Shown here: positions 16,629-25,328 of the stretch, piece after piece
How positions within the stretch are numbered: the stretch's first letter is position 1
Layout: every line of letters begins with the position of its first letter
Program-made: the position numbers and the translations under genes
Source of the DNA: Bacteroidales bacterium
Lineage (GTDB): Bacteria; Bacteroidota; Bacteroidia; Bacteroidales; Muribaculaceae
Length of the DNA: 64,000 nt
Direction of reading: 5' to 3'
NCBI GenBank assembly: GCA_014800845.1
Contig: JAAVFJ010000009.1
Coordinates: forward strand, 62,001 to 126,000
Notes under the pieces: model-generated
The model's input: only the letters and a program-made list of their open reading frames with translations
What the model was told of the DNA's origin: nothing
The model's database searches: none

Positions 16629-18194
16629 ATGGTTTACGAATACGATTATCTCGTTATCGGCAGCGGCATAGCCGGCATGAGCTTCGCGCTCAAAGTGGCC
16701 GGCAGCGCACGCGTGGCTATTATCTGCAAGACCTCGCTTGAGGAGGCCAATACATTTCTCGCTCAGGGTGGTGTGGCAAGCGTCACCAACCTTGAGGTGG
16801 ACAATTTCGCCAAACACATTGACGACACTATGGTGGCCGGCGACCAGCTCTCCGACCGCGCCGCTGTGGAAAAAGTCGTGACCGGCGCCCCCGAACAGAT
16901 TGACTTCCTCGTGAAGCATGGCGTGAAATTTGACCGCACCCCGGCCGGCAACTACGATCTGCACCGCGAGGGGGGCCACTCCGAGTTCCGAATTCTGCAT
17001 CATGCCGACAACACCGGCGCCGAGATTCAGACATCGCTCATCGACGAAATCAAGGCCCATCCCGGCATAGACATCTTCACTGACCGCTGCGCCATTGAAA
17101 TCATAACTCAGCACCACCTGGGCAAGACGGTCACTCGCCGCTCACCAGACATTACCTGCTACGGCGCCTATGTGCTCGACGAGGCCTCCGGCGAGGTGGA
17201 CACCTTCCTGAGCCGCGTGACTGTAATGGCCACCGGTGGCTGCGGCACCGTCTACACCACCACCACTAACCCCCTGATAGCCACCGGCGACGGCATTGCC
17301 ATGACCTATCGGGCCAAAGGCACCGTGGAGGACATGGAGTTCATTCAGTTCCACCCCACGGCGCTCTATCACCCCGGCGACCGCCCCAACTTCCTCATCA
17401 CCGAGGCAATGCGCGGCTACGGTGCCGTGCTGCGCAACATCAATGGTGAGGAGTTCATGCACAAATATGACCCCCGCCTCTCGCTCGCTCCCCGCGACAT
17501 CGTGGCTCGCGCCATCGACTCCGAGATGAAAGCCGCCGGCTCGGACCATGTCTACCTCGACGTGACCCACAAGGACCCCGAGGAGACCAAGCGCCACTTC
17601 CCCAACATCTACGAGAAGTGCCTGAGCCTGGGCATCGACATCACGAAGGACTATATCCCCGTGGCCCCCGCCGCCCACTATCTCTGCGGCGGCATCAAGG
17701 TGGACCTCAACGGCGAGAGCTCCATCAAGCGCCTCTACGCCGTGGGCGAATGTTCCTGCACCGGTCTGCACGGCGGCAACCGTCTGGCCTCCAACTCACT
17801 GATTGAGGCTGTGGTCTACGCCGATGCCGCCGCCCGCCACGCCTCGCAGCACATAGGCGACTACGAGCTCCGCAGCGATGTGCCGGAATGGAACGACGAG
17901 GGCACTGCCCACCCCGAGGAGATGGTGCTCATAACCCAGAGCATGAAGGAGGTGAACCAGATTATGAGCTCCTACGTGGGAATAGTGCGCAGCGACCTGC
18001 GCCTGAAGCGTGCCTGGAGCCGCCTCGACATCCTCTATGAGGAGACCGAACGCCTCTTCAAGGTGAGCAAGCCGAGCCGCGCCCTCTGCGAGCTCCGCAA
18101 CCTCATCAATGTGGCTTACCTGATAATGCGACAGGCCATGGCCCGCAAGGAGAGCCGCGGCCTGCACTACACGGTGGACTACCCGCACGTGTAA
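16629..18194 (+). CDS. nadB: L-aspartate oxidase
   Basis: 521 residues from the ATG at 16629. FAD-binding Rossmann motif at the N-terminus (YDYLVIGSGIAGMSFALKVA). Later motifs are NTFLAQGGVASV, REGGHSEFRILHHAD, EDMEFIQFHPTALYH and the FAD site CSCTGLHGGNRLASNSLIEA. These separate NadB from succinate dehydrogenase. It oxidises aspartate to iminoaspartate, the first step of NAD synthesis, completed with NadA and NadC (not in this window). The following S41 protease gene starts 21 bases later and is probably co-transcribed. Confidence 0.95.
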   Translation: MVYEYDYLVIGSGIAGMSFALKVAGSARVAIICKTSLEEANTFLAQGGVASVTNLEVDNFAKHIDDTMVAGDQLSDRAAVEKVVTGAPEQIDFLVKHGVKFDRTPAGNYDLHREGGHSEFRILHHADNTGAEIQTSLIDEIKAHPGIDIFTDRCAIEIITQHHLGKTVTRRSPDITCYGAYVLDEASGEVDTFLSRVTVMATGGCGTVYTTTTNPLIATGDGIAMTYRAKGTVEDMEFIQFHPTALYHPGDRPNFLITEAMRGYGAVLRNINGEEFMHKYDPRLSLAPRDIVARAIDSEMKAAGSDHVYLDVTHKDPEETKRHFPNIYEKCLSLGIDITKDYIPVAPAAHYLCGGIKVDLNGESSIKRLYAVGECSCTGLHGGNRLASNSLIEAVVYADAAARHASQHIGDYELRSDVPEWNDEGTAHPEEMVLITQSMKEVNQIMSSYVGIVRSDLRLKRAWSRLDILYEETERLFKVSKPSRALCELRNLINVAYLIMRQAMARKESRGLHYTVDYPHV

Positions 18195-18215
18195 CACCCT
18201 AAAAACCATACGCTT

Positions 18216-19904
18216 ATGAAACTGTCATTCAAAAATATTACCGCTTCGCTCGCGCTCGGCTCCCTCGTGGCCGCCTCGGCATGGGCCGCTGCTCCGGCTC
18301 GCAACCATGACCAGGCCGTCTCCCGCAAGCTGACCACGTTCAACGCCATTGTGCGCGAACTCTCGGAGAATTACGTGGACACCCTCCCGGTGGACCGCGC
18401 CTTCGACATGGCCATCACCGGCCTGATGATGAGCATTGACCCCTACACAGAATACTTCACCAGCGAGGAGCGCGAAGGCTTCAAGACCATGACCACCGGC
18501 CAGTATGGCGGCATCGGCTCATACATACAGATGCGCCCGGACAGCCTCGTCTACATCTCCGGACCCTACGAGGGCTCTCCGGCCGCACGCGCCGGACTCC
18601 GCACCGGCGACCTGATTCTGAAAATAGACTCTACCGACGTCACCCACGCCGGCACCAACCGCGTCAGCACGCTGCTGCGAGGGCAACCGGGCACCATTCT
18701 GGAGGTGACAGTGCAGCGCCCCTACGCCACCCCCGACTCCATCCTCACCATACCCATAAAGCGCGAAAAGCTCGACCTCCCCTCGGTGCCCTACTACGGT
18801 GTAACACACGACAATATCGGCTACATACGCCTCACCTCCTACATGGAGAAGTCGCCGCAGGAGGTGCGCAAGGCTCTGGAGGAATTCAAGGCCAACCCCG
18901 ATGTGAAAGGCATAGTGCTCGACCTCCGCGGCAATGGAGGCGGACTGGTGGAGAGCGCCGTGGAGATAGTCAACTTTTTCGTGCCCAAAGGCACCGAGGT
19001 GCTCCGCATGAAGGGGCGCGAGAAGGGCTCCGAGCGCATCTATAAGACTACCAAGCAACCGCTGCTACCCGACATGCCGCTGGCCGTGCTCATCGACGGC
19101 GCCTCTGCCTCCGCCTCCGAAATCACCGCCGGCGCCCTGCAGGACCTGGACCGCGCCGTGCTCATCGGCTCCCGCTCATTTGGCAAAGGTCTGGTGCAGA
19201 GCACTCGCCCCCTCCCCTACGACGGGATGCTGAAGGTCACCACCGCCAAATATTACATCCCCTCCGGGCGCCTCATCCAGGCGCTTGACTACTCACGCCG
19301 CAATCCCGACGGCTCTGTGGCGGCCACTCCCGACTCCCTCTGCAACACATTCACCACGCGCGCCGGACGCCTCGTGAAGGATGGCGGCGGCCTGCAGCCC
19401 GACATAAAAGTAGAATGGCCTCAGCCCGCTCCCCTCACCATAGCTCTCGTGCGCGACAACTGGATTTTTGACTACGGCACCCGATTTGCCGCCTCTCACC
19501 CCACCATCGCTGCTCCCCAGGATTTTGTCGTGACCGATGAAATCTATGAGGACTTCAAGAAATCCATAGACCCCGCGCGCCTGAAGTATGACAAGAAGTG
19601 TGAGGACCTGCTCGCCAATCTGCGCGCCACGGCCGAAAAGGAGGGTTACCTCAACGACTCCACAGCCGCTGCGTTCGACGCTCTCGCCCCCATGCTCACC
19701 CATGAGCTGCAGCGCGACCTCGACACCCATCGCCGCAACATCTCCTCCTTCATAGCCGACGACCTGCTGGGGCGATATTACTACAACCGCGGACAGATCA
19801 TAGGGGACCTCAAGGAGGATGAAGCCACCGACCGTGCAGCCGAAATCCTGACCAATCCCGCGCGATACCGCGAAATCCTCTCTGCTCCCAAACCGCAAAA
19901 GTAA
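18216..19904 (+). CDS. S41 family C-terminal processing peptidase
   Basis: 562 residues. A signal peptide (about 1-25, ending AWAAAPA) places it in the periplasm. A PDZ domain covers roughly 85-170 (GSPAARAGLRTGDLILKIDS). The protease core follows with the Ser-Lys dyad: Ser299 in DGASASASEI and Lys324 in GSRSFGKGLVQ. It is longer than E. coli-type CtpA, with about 150 residues of helical C-terminal region. Such enzymes trim C-termini of envelope proteins and lytic enzymes. It sits between nadB and aroK, 6 bases before the latter. Confidence 0.92.
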   Translation: MKLSFKNITASLALGSLVAASAWAAAPARNHDQAVSRKLTTFNAIVRELSENYVDTLPVDRAFDMAITGLMMSIDPYTEYFTSEEREGFKTMTTGQYGGIGSYIQMRPDSLVYISGPYEGSPAARAGLRTGDLILKIDSTDVTHAGTNRVSTLLRGQPGTILEVTVQRPYATPDSILTIPIKREKLDLPSVPYYGVTHDNIGYIRLTSYMEKSPQEVRKALEEFKANPDVKGIVLDLRGNGGGLVESAVEIVNFFVPKGTEVLRMKGREKGSERIYKTTKQPLLPDMPLAVLIDGASASASEITAGALQDLDRAVLIGSRSFGKGLVQSTRPLPYDGMLKVTTAKYYIPSGRLIQALDYSRRNPDGSVAATPDSLCNTFTTRAGRLVKDGGGLQPDIKVEWPQPAPLTIALVRDNWIFDYGTRFAASHPTIAAPQDFVVTDEIYEDFKKSIDPARLKYDKKCEDLLANLRATAEKEGYLNDSTAAAFDALAPMLTHELQRDLDTHRRNISSFIADDLLGRYYYNRGQIIGDLKEDEATDRAAEILTNPARYREILSAPKPQK

Positions 19905-19910
19905 ACAGCC

Positions 19911-20462
19911 ATGAGCCTGCCTATGCGCCCCCCGATTTTTCTCACCGGCCTGCCCGGCTGCGGCAAGACCACGCTGGGCCGCGCATTGGCTCGCGAGCTG
20001 CACTGCGATTTCATAGACCTCGACGCCTACATCGAGGGGCGCTTCTCCTGCTCCGTGGCTGACATTTTCGCCCGCCACGGCGAGGAACGCTTCCGAACCA
20101 TAGAGCACAATCTGCTCCATGAAGTGGCCGAGATGAACGATGTGGTAATAGCCTGCGGCGGGGGCACTCCCTGCTTCTTCGACAATATGGACTACATGCT
20201 ATCGCGCGGCTTCGTGATCCATCTGCAAGCCTCGCGCGAAAGGCTCTTCGACCGCCTGAAGCGCAAGCGCGCCAAGCGCCCGCACGTCAAGCAGCTCTCT
20301 GACTCCGAGATACTTACGTACATCGACAATATCTCGCGAGAGCGCGCCCCCTTCTACTCCAAAGCCCCCCTCACCTTCGAGAGCTCCCGGCTCGAAGACC
20401 GTGACCAGATAGCCGGCAGCCTGGCTCGCCTCATGCCCCTCCTCCCTAATGATTACCTCTAA
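19911..20462 (+). CDS. aroK: Shikimate kinase
   Basis: 183 residues. Walker A FLTGLPGCGKTTLGRALARE at about 9-28. The shikimate-binding Asp and Arg are in DFIDLDAYIEGRF and GEERFRTIEHNLL, followed by the conserved VIACGGGTPCF and lid ERAPFYSKA. It phosphorylates shikimate in aromatic amino acid synthesis. The stop codon lies in the first copy of a 21-base tandem duplication (20450-20489). Confidence 0.94.
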   Translation: MSLPMRPPIFLTGLPGCGKTTLGRALARELHCDFIDLDAYIEGRFSCSVADIFARHGEERFRTIEHNLLHEVAEMNDVVIACGGGTPCFFDNMDYMLSRGFVIHLQASRERLFDRLKRKRAKRPHVKQLSDSEILTYIDNISRERAPFYSKAPLTFESSRLEDRDQIAGSLARLMPLLPNDYL

Positions 20463-20489
20463 CACATAAGTGATTACCTCTAACACATA
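20450..20489. repeat. 21-base tandem duplication at the aroK stop
   Basis: TGATTACCTCTAACACATA occurs at 20450-20468 and again at 20471-20489. The first copy contains the last two sense codons and the stop of aroK; the second is untranslated. Confidence 0.9.
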
Positions 20490-20495
20490 TCTACC

Positions 20496-21581
20496 ATGAC
20501 TTCCCCCACACCCCAACCCTGCGAAACCTCCACGGCCACACGCAAACCGCTGCTCACTCTGGGCATACTTAATAACTATCGCGAATCAGACGAGACCCGC
20601 CTCTTCCTCACCCCCGAGGCCTGCGGCATGCTCCACACCATGGGCATACGCATACTCATGGAGTCAGGTGCAGGCATCGACATAACCTACTCCGACGAGG
20701 CTTATGCAGGCCACGGTGTGGAAATCGTGACCCGCGTGCAAGCGCTTCACGCCGAGATGGTTATCTCCGTCCGCTCCCTCAAGGCTTCCGACGTGATGCA
20801 CATGCGCCCCGACGCCACGCTCATGACCCTGGCCGACCCCGAGCTGCCGCGCGACACCGTGCAGGCACTGCTCGACCGCCGCATCACTCTTCTGGCCATT
20901 GACCGCATCTGCTCCGCCAACCAGCAGTACACTTTCGAGCGCGTGCTTGAGGAAATCGATGGCCGAGCAGCCATACTTTACGCCCAGGAGGGCCTCTCTT
21001 TCCTCGGCGAGGGCAAAGGGGTGCTCCTCTCCGGAATAGCCGGCGTGGAGCCCTGCGAAGTGCTCATCATAGGAGAAGGCTGCCGAGTGCAGAGCGCCGC
21101 CAAAGCCGCGCTGAGCGCCGGCGCCCGCGTCACCCTCATGGACAACGATATCTCCGCCCTGTTTGATGCCGAAGCCAACTGCGGCCCCATGCTCAACACC
21201 TCGGCCATTCACCCCCACGTGCTCTACAACAAGGTGAAGAGCGCCGACGTGATTATTCTCGATGCCTGCACACGCGAGTTTGACTTCCCCAAGCAGCTCT
21301 CCGCTGCCATGAAGGACAACGTCTACCTGCTCGACATGGCCGAAACCATCCCCTCGCTCATCGTGCCCCGCACCGTGGCGATGGCCATGAGCAACGTCAT
21401 GCTCAACTTCCTCTCCGAGACGCTGCAGATGGGTGGCATAATCCGTCAGATTCAGACAATGCCCGGCGTTCAGAACGCCGTAGTGACCTATCAGGGGCGC
21501 CTTACCGACAAACTCATAGCCCTGCGCCACGGCCTCTACGCCGTAAACATCTCGGTGCTGCTCAGCGCTACAGCCAACTGA
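20496..21581 (+). CDS. Alanine dehydrogenase/PNT-family protein, diverged
   Basis: 361 residues with the two-domain AlaDH/transhydrogenase fold: N-terminal domain LGILNNYRESDETRLFLTPE, NAD domain near VLIIGEGCRVQSAAKAALSA with DACTREFDFPKQLSAAMKDN after it, and IPSLIVPRTVAMAMSNVMLN near the end. Expected catalytic features look altered. The usual V-K-E-P lysine block reads VRSLKASDV. The LHLA histidine is missing (ATLMTLADPEL). The Rossmann GxGxxG reads GEGCRV. It may bind NAD poorly or do another reaction. A stop-GTG junction links it to the next glycosyltransferase. The family assignment is firm, the activity is not. Confidence 0.72.
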   Translation: MTSPTPQPCETSTATRKPLLTLGILNNYRESDETRLFLTPEACGMLHTMGIRILMESGAGIDITYSDEAYAGHGVEIVTRVQALHAEMVISVRSLKASDVMHMRPDATLMTLADPELPRDTVQALLDRRITLLAIDRICSANQQYTFERVLEEIDGRAAILYAQEGLSFLGEGKGVLLSGIAGVEPCEVLIIGEGCRVQSAAKAALSAGARVTLMDNDISALFDAEANCGPMLNTSAIHPHVLYNKVKSADVIILDACTREFDFPKQLSAAMKDNVYLLDMAETIPSLIVPRTVAMAMSNVMLNFLSETLQMGGIIRQIQTMPGVQNAVVTYQGRLTDKLIALRHGLYAVNISVLLSATAN

Positions 21582-21582
21582 C

Positions 21583-22674
21583 GTGCCCACCTTAATCCAC
21601 CTCATATCAGCCACCACCTGGGGCGGAGGGGAGCGCTATGCTCTCGACATCTGCCGCCACTTCCGCTCCCTCGGGTGGCAGGTGCTCGCCGTCACGCGCG
21701 ACTCCAACGCCGTAGACATCCCCTTTGAAAAAGAGGGGATTAAAATCAGGCATCTACCCCTGCGTGGCTACACCGACCTCGTGTCCCCCGTGCGCCTGGC
21801 CTCCATGCTCAAAAGGCGCCCGGCCGACACCGTCATTCATGTGCATAAATACAAGGACGCCTTCACTGCCCTGCTCGCCCGCAAACTCGCAGGCCGTCAT
21901 GATATCCGCGTGGTGCTCACGCGCCACCTCGTGCGCCCTGCCAAGCGCGACCGCCTCTCGCGCCGCATCTACCGCAACCTCGACGCGCAGATATTCGTAA
22001 GCGCTCTGGCCCGCAGCCGCTTCACGAGCTCCTGGCAGGGTGCACCCCTCCCCTTCCCCTCACAGCGCATGCACACGCTCCACAACTCCCTCTACGGCCC
22101 TACGCCGGAATACACACCACCCCCCGAAAAGGGGCCGCGCATCATCCTTTTCCTCGGGCGCCTCTCCCCCGAAAAGGGTATAGAGACGCTGCTCGAAGCG
22201 CTCCCGGCGCTGCGCGGACGACGTGCCCGCGCCTGGATATGCGGCACCGGACAGGCCGACTACGTAGACTCGCTCAAGCGCACAGCCACCCGCCTGGGGG
22301 TCATGGACCTCATAGACTGGAAAGGGCATGTGGCCGACGCGGAAGCCGCCATACGCGCCTGCCACGTGGCAGTGCTCCCCTCAGTGGCCGAAGAATCATT
22401 CGGACTGGCCAACGTGGAGGTGATGCGCATGGGCCGCGCACAAATCTGCACCGCCCACGGCGCCCAGCGCGAATACCTGCGCGACGGCCGCGACGCACTG
22501 TTCATAGCCCCCGGCGACTCGAAGGCCCTGGGCCGCCACCTCGCCACACTGCTCGACGACACGGCCACACCCAACCGCCTGACCACCATAGGCCAAACGG
22601 CCCGAAGCACCTACCTCGAGACCCTCGCGTGGCCCCGTTTCGCCACCCGCCTCGAAGCAATCTACCGCACCTAA
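21583..22674 (+). CDS. GT4 family glycosyltransferase
   Basis: 363 residues starting at a GTG one base after the preceding stop. N-terminal acceptor half: LIHLISATTWGGGERYALDI, then HVHKYKDAFTALLARKLAG. C-terminal donor half: IILFLGRLSPEKGIETLLEA and the E-x7-E motif in LPSVAEESFGLANVEVMRMG. Likely adds a sugar to a cell-surface glycan or lipid; acceptor and donor are unknown. It closes the run that starts with nadB. Confidence 0.87.
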   Translation: MPTLIHLISATTWGGGERYALDICRHFRSLGWQVLAVTRDSNAVDIPFEKEGIKIRHLPLRGYTDLVSPVRLASMLKRRPADTVIHVHKYKDAFTALLARKLAGRHDIRVVLTRHLVRPAKRDRLSRRIYRNLDAQIFVSALARSRFTSSWQGAPLPFPSQRMHTLHNSLYGPTPEYTPPPEKGPRIILFLGRLSPEKGIETLLEALPALRGRRARAWICGTGQADYVDSLKRTATRLGVMDLIDWKGHVADAEAAIRACHVAVLPSVAEESFGLANVEVMRMGRAQICTAHGAQREYLRDGRDALFIAPGDSKALGRHLATLLDDTATPNRLTTIGQTARSTYLETLAWPRFATRLEAIYRT

Positions 22675-22789
22675 CCCCCATTGGAGAATTTTTCGGGGAT
22701 AATTCGCGCAAAAACGCGGGAGTATATAATTGATTTATTGTATGTTACCGAATTTATTAACACTTTAAGAGAATTTAAGGGTTCGGGGG

Positions 22790-22820
22790 TTTGCAGTTCC
22801 GTAGTTATTTTGTTACTTTG
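22790..22820 (+). promoter_or_regulatory. Promoter of the parA operon
   Basis: TTTG at 22790-22793, a 19-base spacer and TTACTTTG at 22813-22820 (one mismatch to TAnnTTTG). Leader of about 40 bases. The 192-base gap before parA is markedly A+T-rich, and no parS-like 16-bp palindrome was seen in it. Confidence 0.6.
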
Positions 22821-22866
22821 CAGTTTGAATATTTCAACCCCTTTTCTTTGAATATTCCGACTCTTT

Positions 22867-23646
22867 ATGGGTAAAATTATAGCAATTGCCAATCAGAAGG
22901 GTGGTGTGGGCAAAACCACCACCTCAATCAATCTCGCTTCCTGTCTGGCGGAAGCCGGCAAAAAGGTGCTCCTCATTGACGCTGACCCGCAGGCTAACGC
23001 CACTTCCGGCCTGGGCATCGACCCGCGTCAGGCGCAGGCCAGCATCTACGAATGTCTGGTCGACGGCTACCCGGTGGCATCTGCCCTGCAGGAGACCTGC
23101 ATCCCCGGCCTCAGCCTGCTCAGCTCCCGCATTGACCTGGTGGGCGCCGAGCTTGAGCTCATCAACAAGCCGCAGCGCGAGCGCGTGCTTGCCGCCGCTC
23201 TGGCACCCGTCAAGGACCGGTTTGACTATCTGCTGATAGACTGCAGCCCCTCGCTCGGCTTCATCACTGTCAACGCGCTCACCGCCGCCGACTCCGTGAT
23301 TATTCCCGTGCAGGCCGAATATTTCGCCCTTGAGGGCATCACGCAGCTGCTCAACACCATACGCATCATCAAGAGCCGACTCAACCCCCAGTTGGAGATT
23401 GAGGGCTTCCTGCTCACTATGTACGATGCGCGCCTGCGCCTCGCCAATCAGATCTACGAGGAGCTCAAGGGGCACTTCGGCCAGATGGTGTTCAGCACCG
23501 TCATTCCCCGCAACATCAAGCTCTCGGAGGCTCCCTCCCACGGCCTGCCCGTGATACTCTACGACACCGATTCGCGCGGCGCCATCTGCCACCGTCAGCT
23601 GGCTCGCGAGCTCGTGAACCGCAACAAGAAATCAGCTTCGCGCTGA
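22867..23646 (+). CDS. parA: Chromosome partitioning ATPase ParA/Soj
   Basis: 259 residues. Deviant Walker A near the start (IIAIANQKGGVGKTTTSINL), A' motif in LLIDADPQANATSGLG, Walker B in YLLIDCSPSLGFITVNAL. No N-terminal helix-turn-helix, as in chromosomal ParA. It binds DNA as an ATP dimer and moves ParB-bound origins. It is followed 18 bases later by parB. Confidence 0.95.
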   Translation: MGKIIAIANQKGGVGKTTTSINLASCLAEAGKKVLLIDADPQANATSGLGIDPRQAQASIYECLVDGYPVASALQETCIPGLSLLSSRIDLVGAELELINKPQRERVLAAALAPVKDRFDYLLIDCSPSLGFITVNALTAADSVIIPVQAEYFALEGITQLLNTIRIIKSRLNPQLEIEGFLLTMYDARLRLANQIYEELKGHFGQMVFSTVIPRNIKLSEAPSHGLPVILYDTDSRGAICHRQLARELVNRNKKSASR

Positions 23647-23664
23647 GCTACAACTCTTTAAACC

Positions 23665-24558
23665 ATGGCTATCAAACGCAACGCTTTGGGCCGCGGCCTC
23701 GATTCGCTCATCTCCATGGGCGACATTCAGACCTCCGGCTCCTCAGAAATAAACGATATCGAGCTCTCGCTCATTAGCCCCAACCCCGAGCAACCCCGCA
23801 CCAATTTCTCGCAGGACGCTCTCGAGGAGTTGGCCGCTTCCATTCGCGAGCTCGGCATCATCCAGCCCCTCTCGCTGCGCACCATGCCCGACGGCACTTA
23901 CCAGATTATAGCCGGCGAACGCCGCTGGAGAGCCGCCCGCATGGCCGGCCTGCTGCGTGTGCCGGCTTACGTGCGCACCGCCACCGACGCCGAGATGACC
24001 GAGATGGCGCTCATCGAGAACATTCAGCGCGAGGACCTCAATGCCATAGAGGTGGCGCTAACGTTCCGCAAACTCATTGACCAATACAATCTTACGCAGG
24101 ACCGCCTCTCGGAGCGCGTGGGCAAGAAGCGCGCCACCATAGCCAACCACCTGCGTCTGCTCCGCCTCCCGGCCGAGGTGCAGCTCGGCCTGCGCGACCG
24201 CCGCATCGACATGGGCCATGCCCGCGCGCTGCTCACTGTCGAAGACCCCAAGAATCAGCTGAAGCTCTACAATCTCATCCTCTCCGAAGGGCTCTCCGTA
24301 CGCCGCGTGGAGGAGCTGGCCAAGGAGGCCAAGGAGGCTGAGATGCGTGGTGAAAAGCCTGCGCTCAACAAGAAGACGGCAGCTGCCTCGGCCCCCTCGC
24401 ATGACTACGACTTTTTCCGCCGCGACCTGCAGCGTTACTTCGCCACCCCGGTGAAGTTCTCACGCAAAAACGATGGCCGCGGTTCCATAACCCTCTCATT
24501 TGCCAACGACGACGAGCTCCAGCAACTCGTTATGCTCTTCGAGAAACTCAAGCAATGA
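23665..24558 (+). CDS. parB: Chromosome partitioning protein ParB/Spo0J
   Basis: 297 residues. The ParB/sulfiredoxin-like nuclease domain at about 35-125 includes NPEQPRTNF and the CTP-binding block AGERRWRAARMAGL. A helix-turn-helix covers about 130-200 (LTQDRLSERVGKKRATIANH). The short C-terminal domain serves for dimerisation. ParB loads at parS sites as a CTP-dependent clamp. Its last four bases overlap the next gene (ATGA). Confidence 0.95.
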   Translation: MAIKRNALGRGLDSLISMGDIQTSGSSEINDIELSLISPNPEQPRTNFSQDALEELAASIRELGIIQPLSLRTMPDGTYQIIAGERRWRAARMAGLLRVPAYVRTATDAEMTEMALIENIQREDLNAIEVALTFRKLIDQYNLTQDRLSERVGKKRATIANHLRLLRLPAEVQLGLRDRRIDMGHARALLTVEDPKNQLKLYNLILSEGLSVRRVEELAKEAKEAEMRGEKPALNKKTAAASAPSHDYDFFRRDLQRYFATPVKFSRKNDGRGSITLSFANDDELQQLVMLFEKLKQ

Positions 24559-25295
24559 CCCTCAGCTTACGAAGCATATTACCCCCTCTTAACTGCAAGG
24601 CGCTGCTCCTTGCGGCGCTGCTCTGCGTGATGGCCTCGGCTGCACGCGCTCAGGAGGGTGCCGACTCGGTGCTCGATGTGAAGGTGCTACTGCCTGTCCG
24701 CGAAGATGTGCCCGCCGCTCAGGAGGCCACCGACTCCGTGGACGACGGCCTTGACTACTTCCGCGCCGCCGGCTACACCCCCATGCTTGAGAAGAAGCGC
24801 GAGTTTAACCCCGACCCCACGCGCGCCGTCTGGTTCTCGGCACTCTTCCCCGGCCTGGGACAGGTCTACAACCGCCGCTACTGGAAGCTCCCGATAATAG
24901 TGGCCGGATACATGGGGCTGGGCTACGCAACCTCGTGGAACAACGGTCAGCTTTCCGATTATTCGCAGGCCTACCGCGACCTTATGGATGCCGACCCCTC
25001 CACAAATTCCTACATGAATTTCTTCCCTCCCACCACCGGCGAGGCGGACCTGGACCGCGAGTGGCTGCAGAGCGTGATGCGCAGCCGCCGCGACTACTAC
25101 CGCCGAAACCGCGACCTCTGCATAATAGCTATGGTGGGGGTCTATCTCCTCTGCATGATTGACGCTTACGTGGATGCCACAATGGCCCACTTCGATATAT
25201 TGCCGGACCTATCCATGGATGTGCAGCCGGCAATCTTTCAGGCGCCCGGCGACAAGCTCCCCGCCGTGGGGGTGCAATGGGCCCTAAATTTTTAG
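24555..25295 (+). CDS. DUF5683 domain membrane protein
   Basis: 246 residues. A signal peptide or anchor at 15-33 (LLAALLCVMASAARAQ), a spacer, then the DUF5683 core with FNPDPTRAVWFSALFPGLGQ, VYNRRYWKLPIIVAGYMGLG and a second helix IIAMVGVYLLCMIDAYVDA. Function unknown. In Bacteroidales it sits between parB and a MltD-type transglycosylase, as here, and the ATGA overlap with parB implies coupled translation. Confidence 0.87.
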   Translation: MTLSLRSILPPLNCKALLLAALLCVMASAARAQEGADSVLDVKVLLPVREDVPAAQEATDSVDDGLDYFRAAGYTPMLEKKREFNPDPTRAVWFSALFPGLGQVYNRRYWKLPIIVAGYMGLGYATSWNNGQLSDYSQAYRDLMDADPSTNSYMNFFPPTTGEADLDREWLQSVMRSRRDYYRRNRDLCIIAMVGVYLLCMIDAYVDATMAHFDILPDLSMDVQPAIFQAPGDKLPAVGVQWALNF

Positions 25296-25328
25296 AAATA
25301 AATCCTAACCTCCTCATACATAACCGCT

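Noticed and set aside
20664-21617. 317-codon open frame antisense to the AlaDH-like gene
   Set aside because: Shadow of a real coding frame, composition His/Gly/Val, crossing a gene junction.
22675-22866. parS centromere next to parAB
   Set aside because: No 16-bp palindrome of the TGTTTCACGTGAAACA type was found in this gap or inside parAB by eye.
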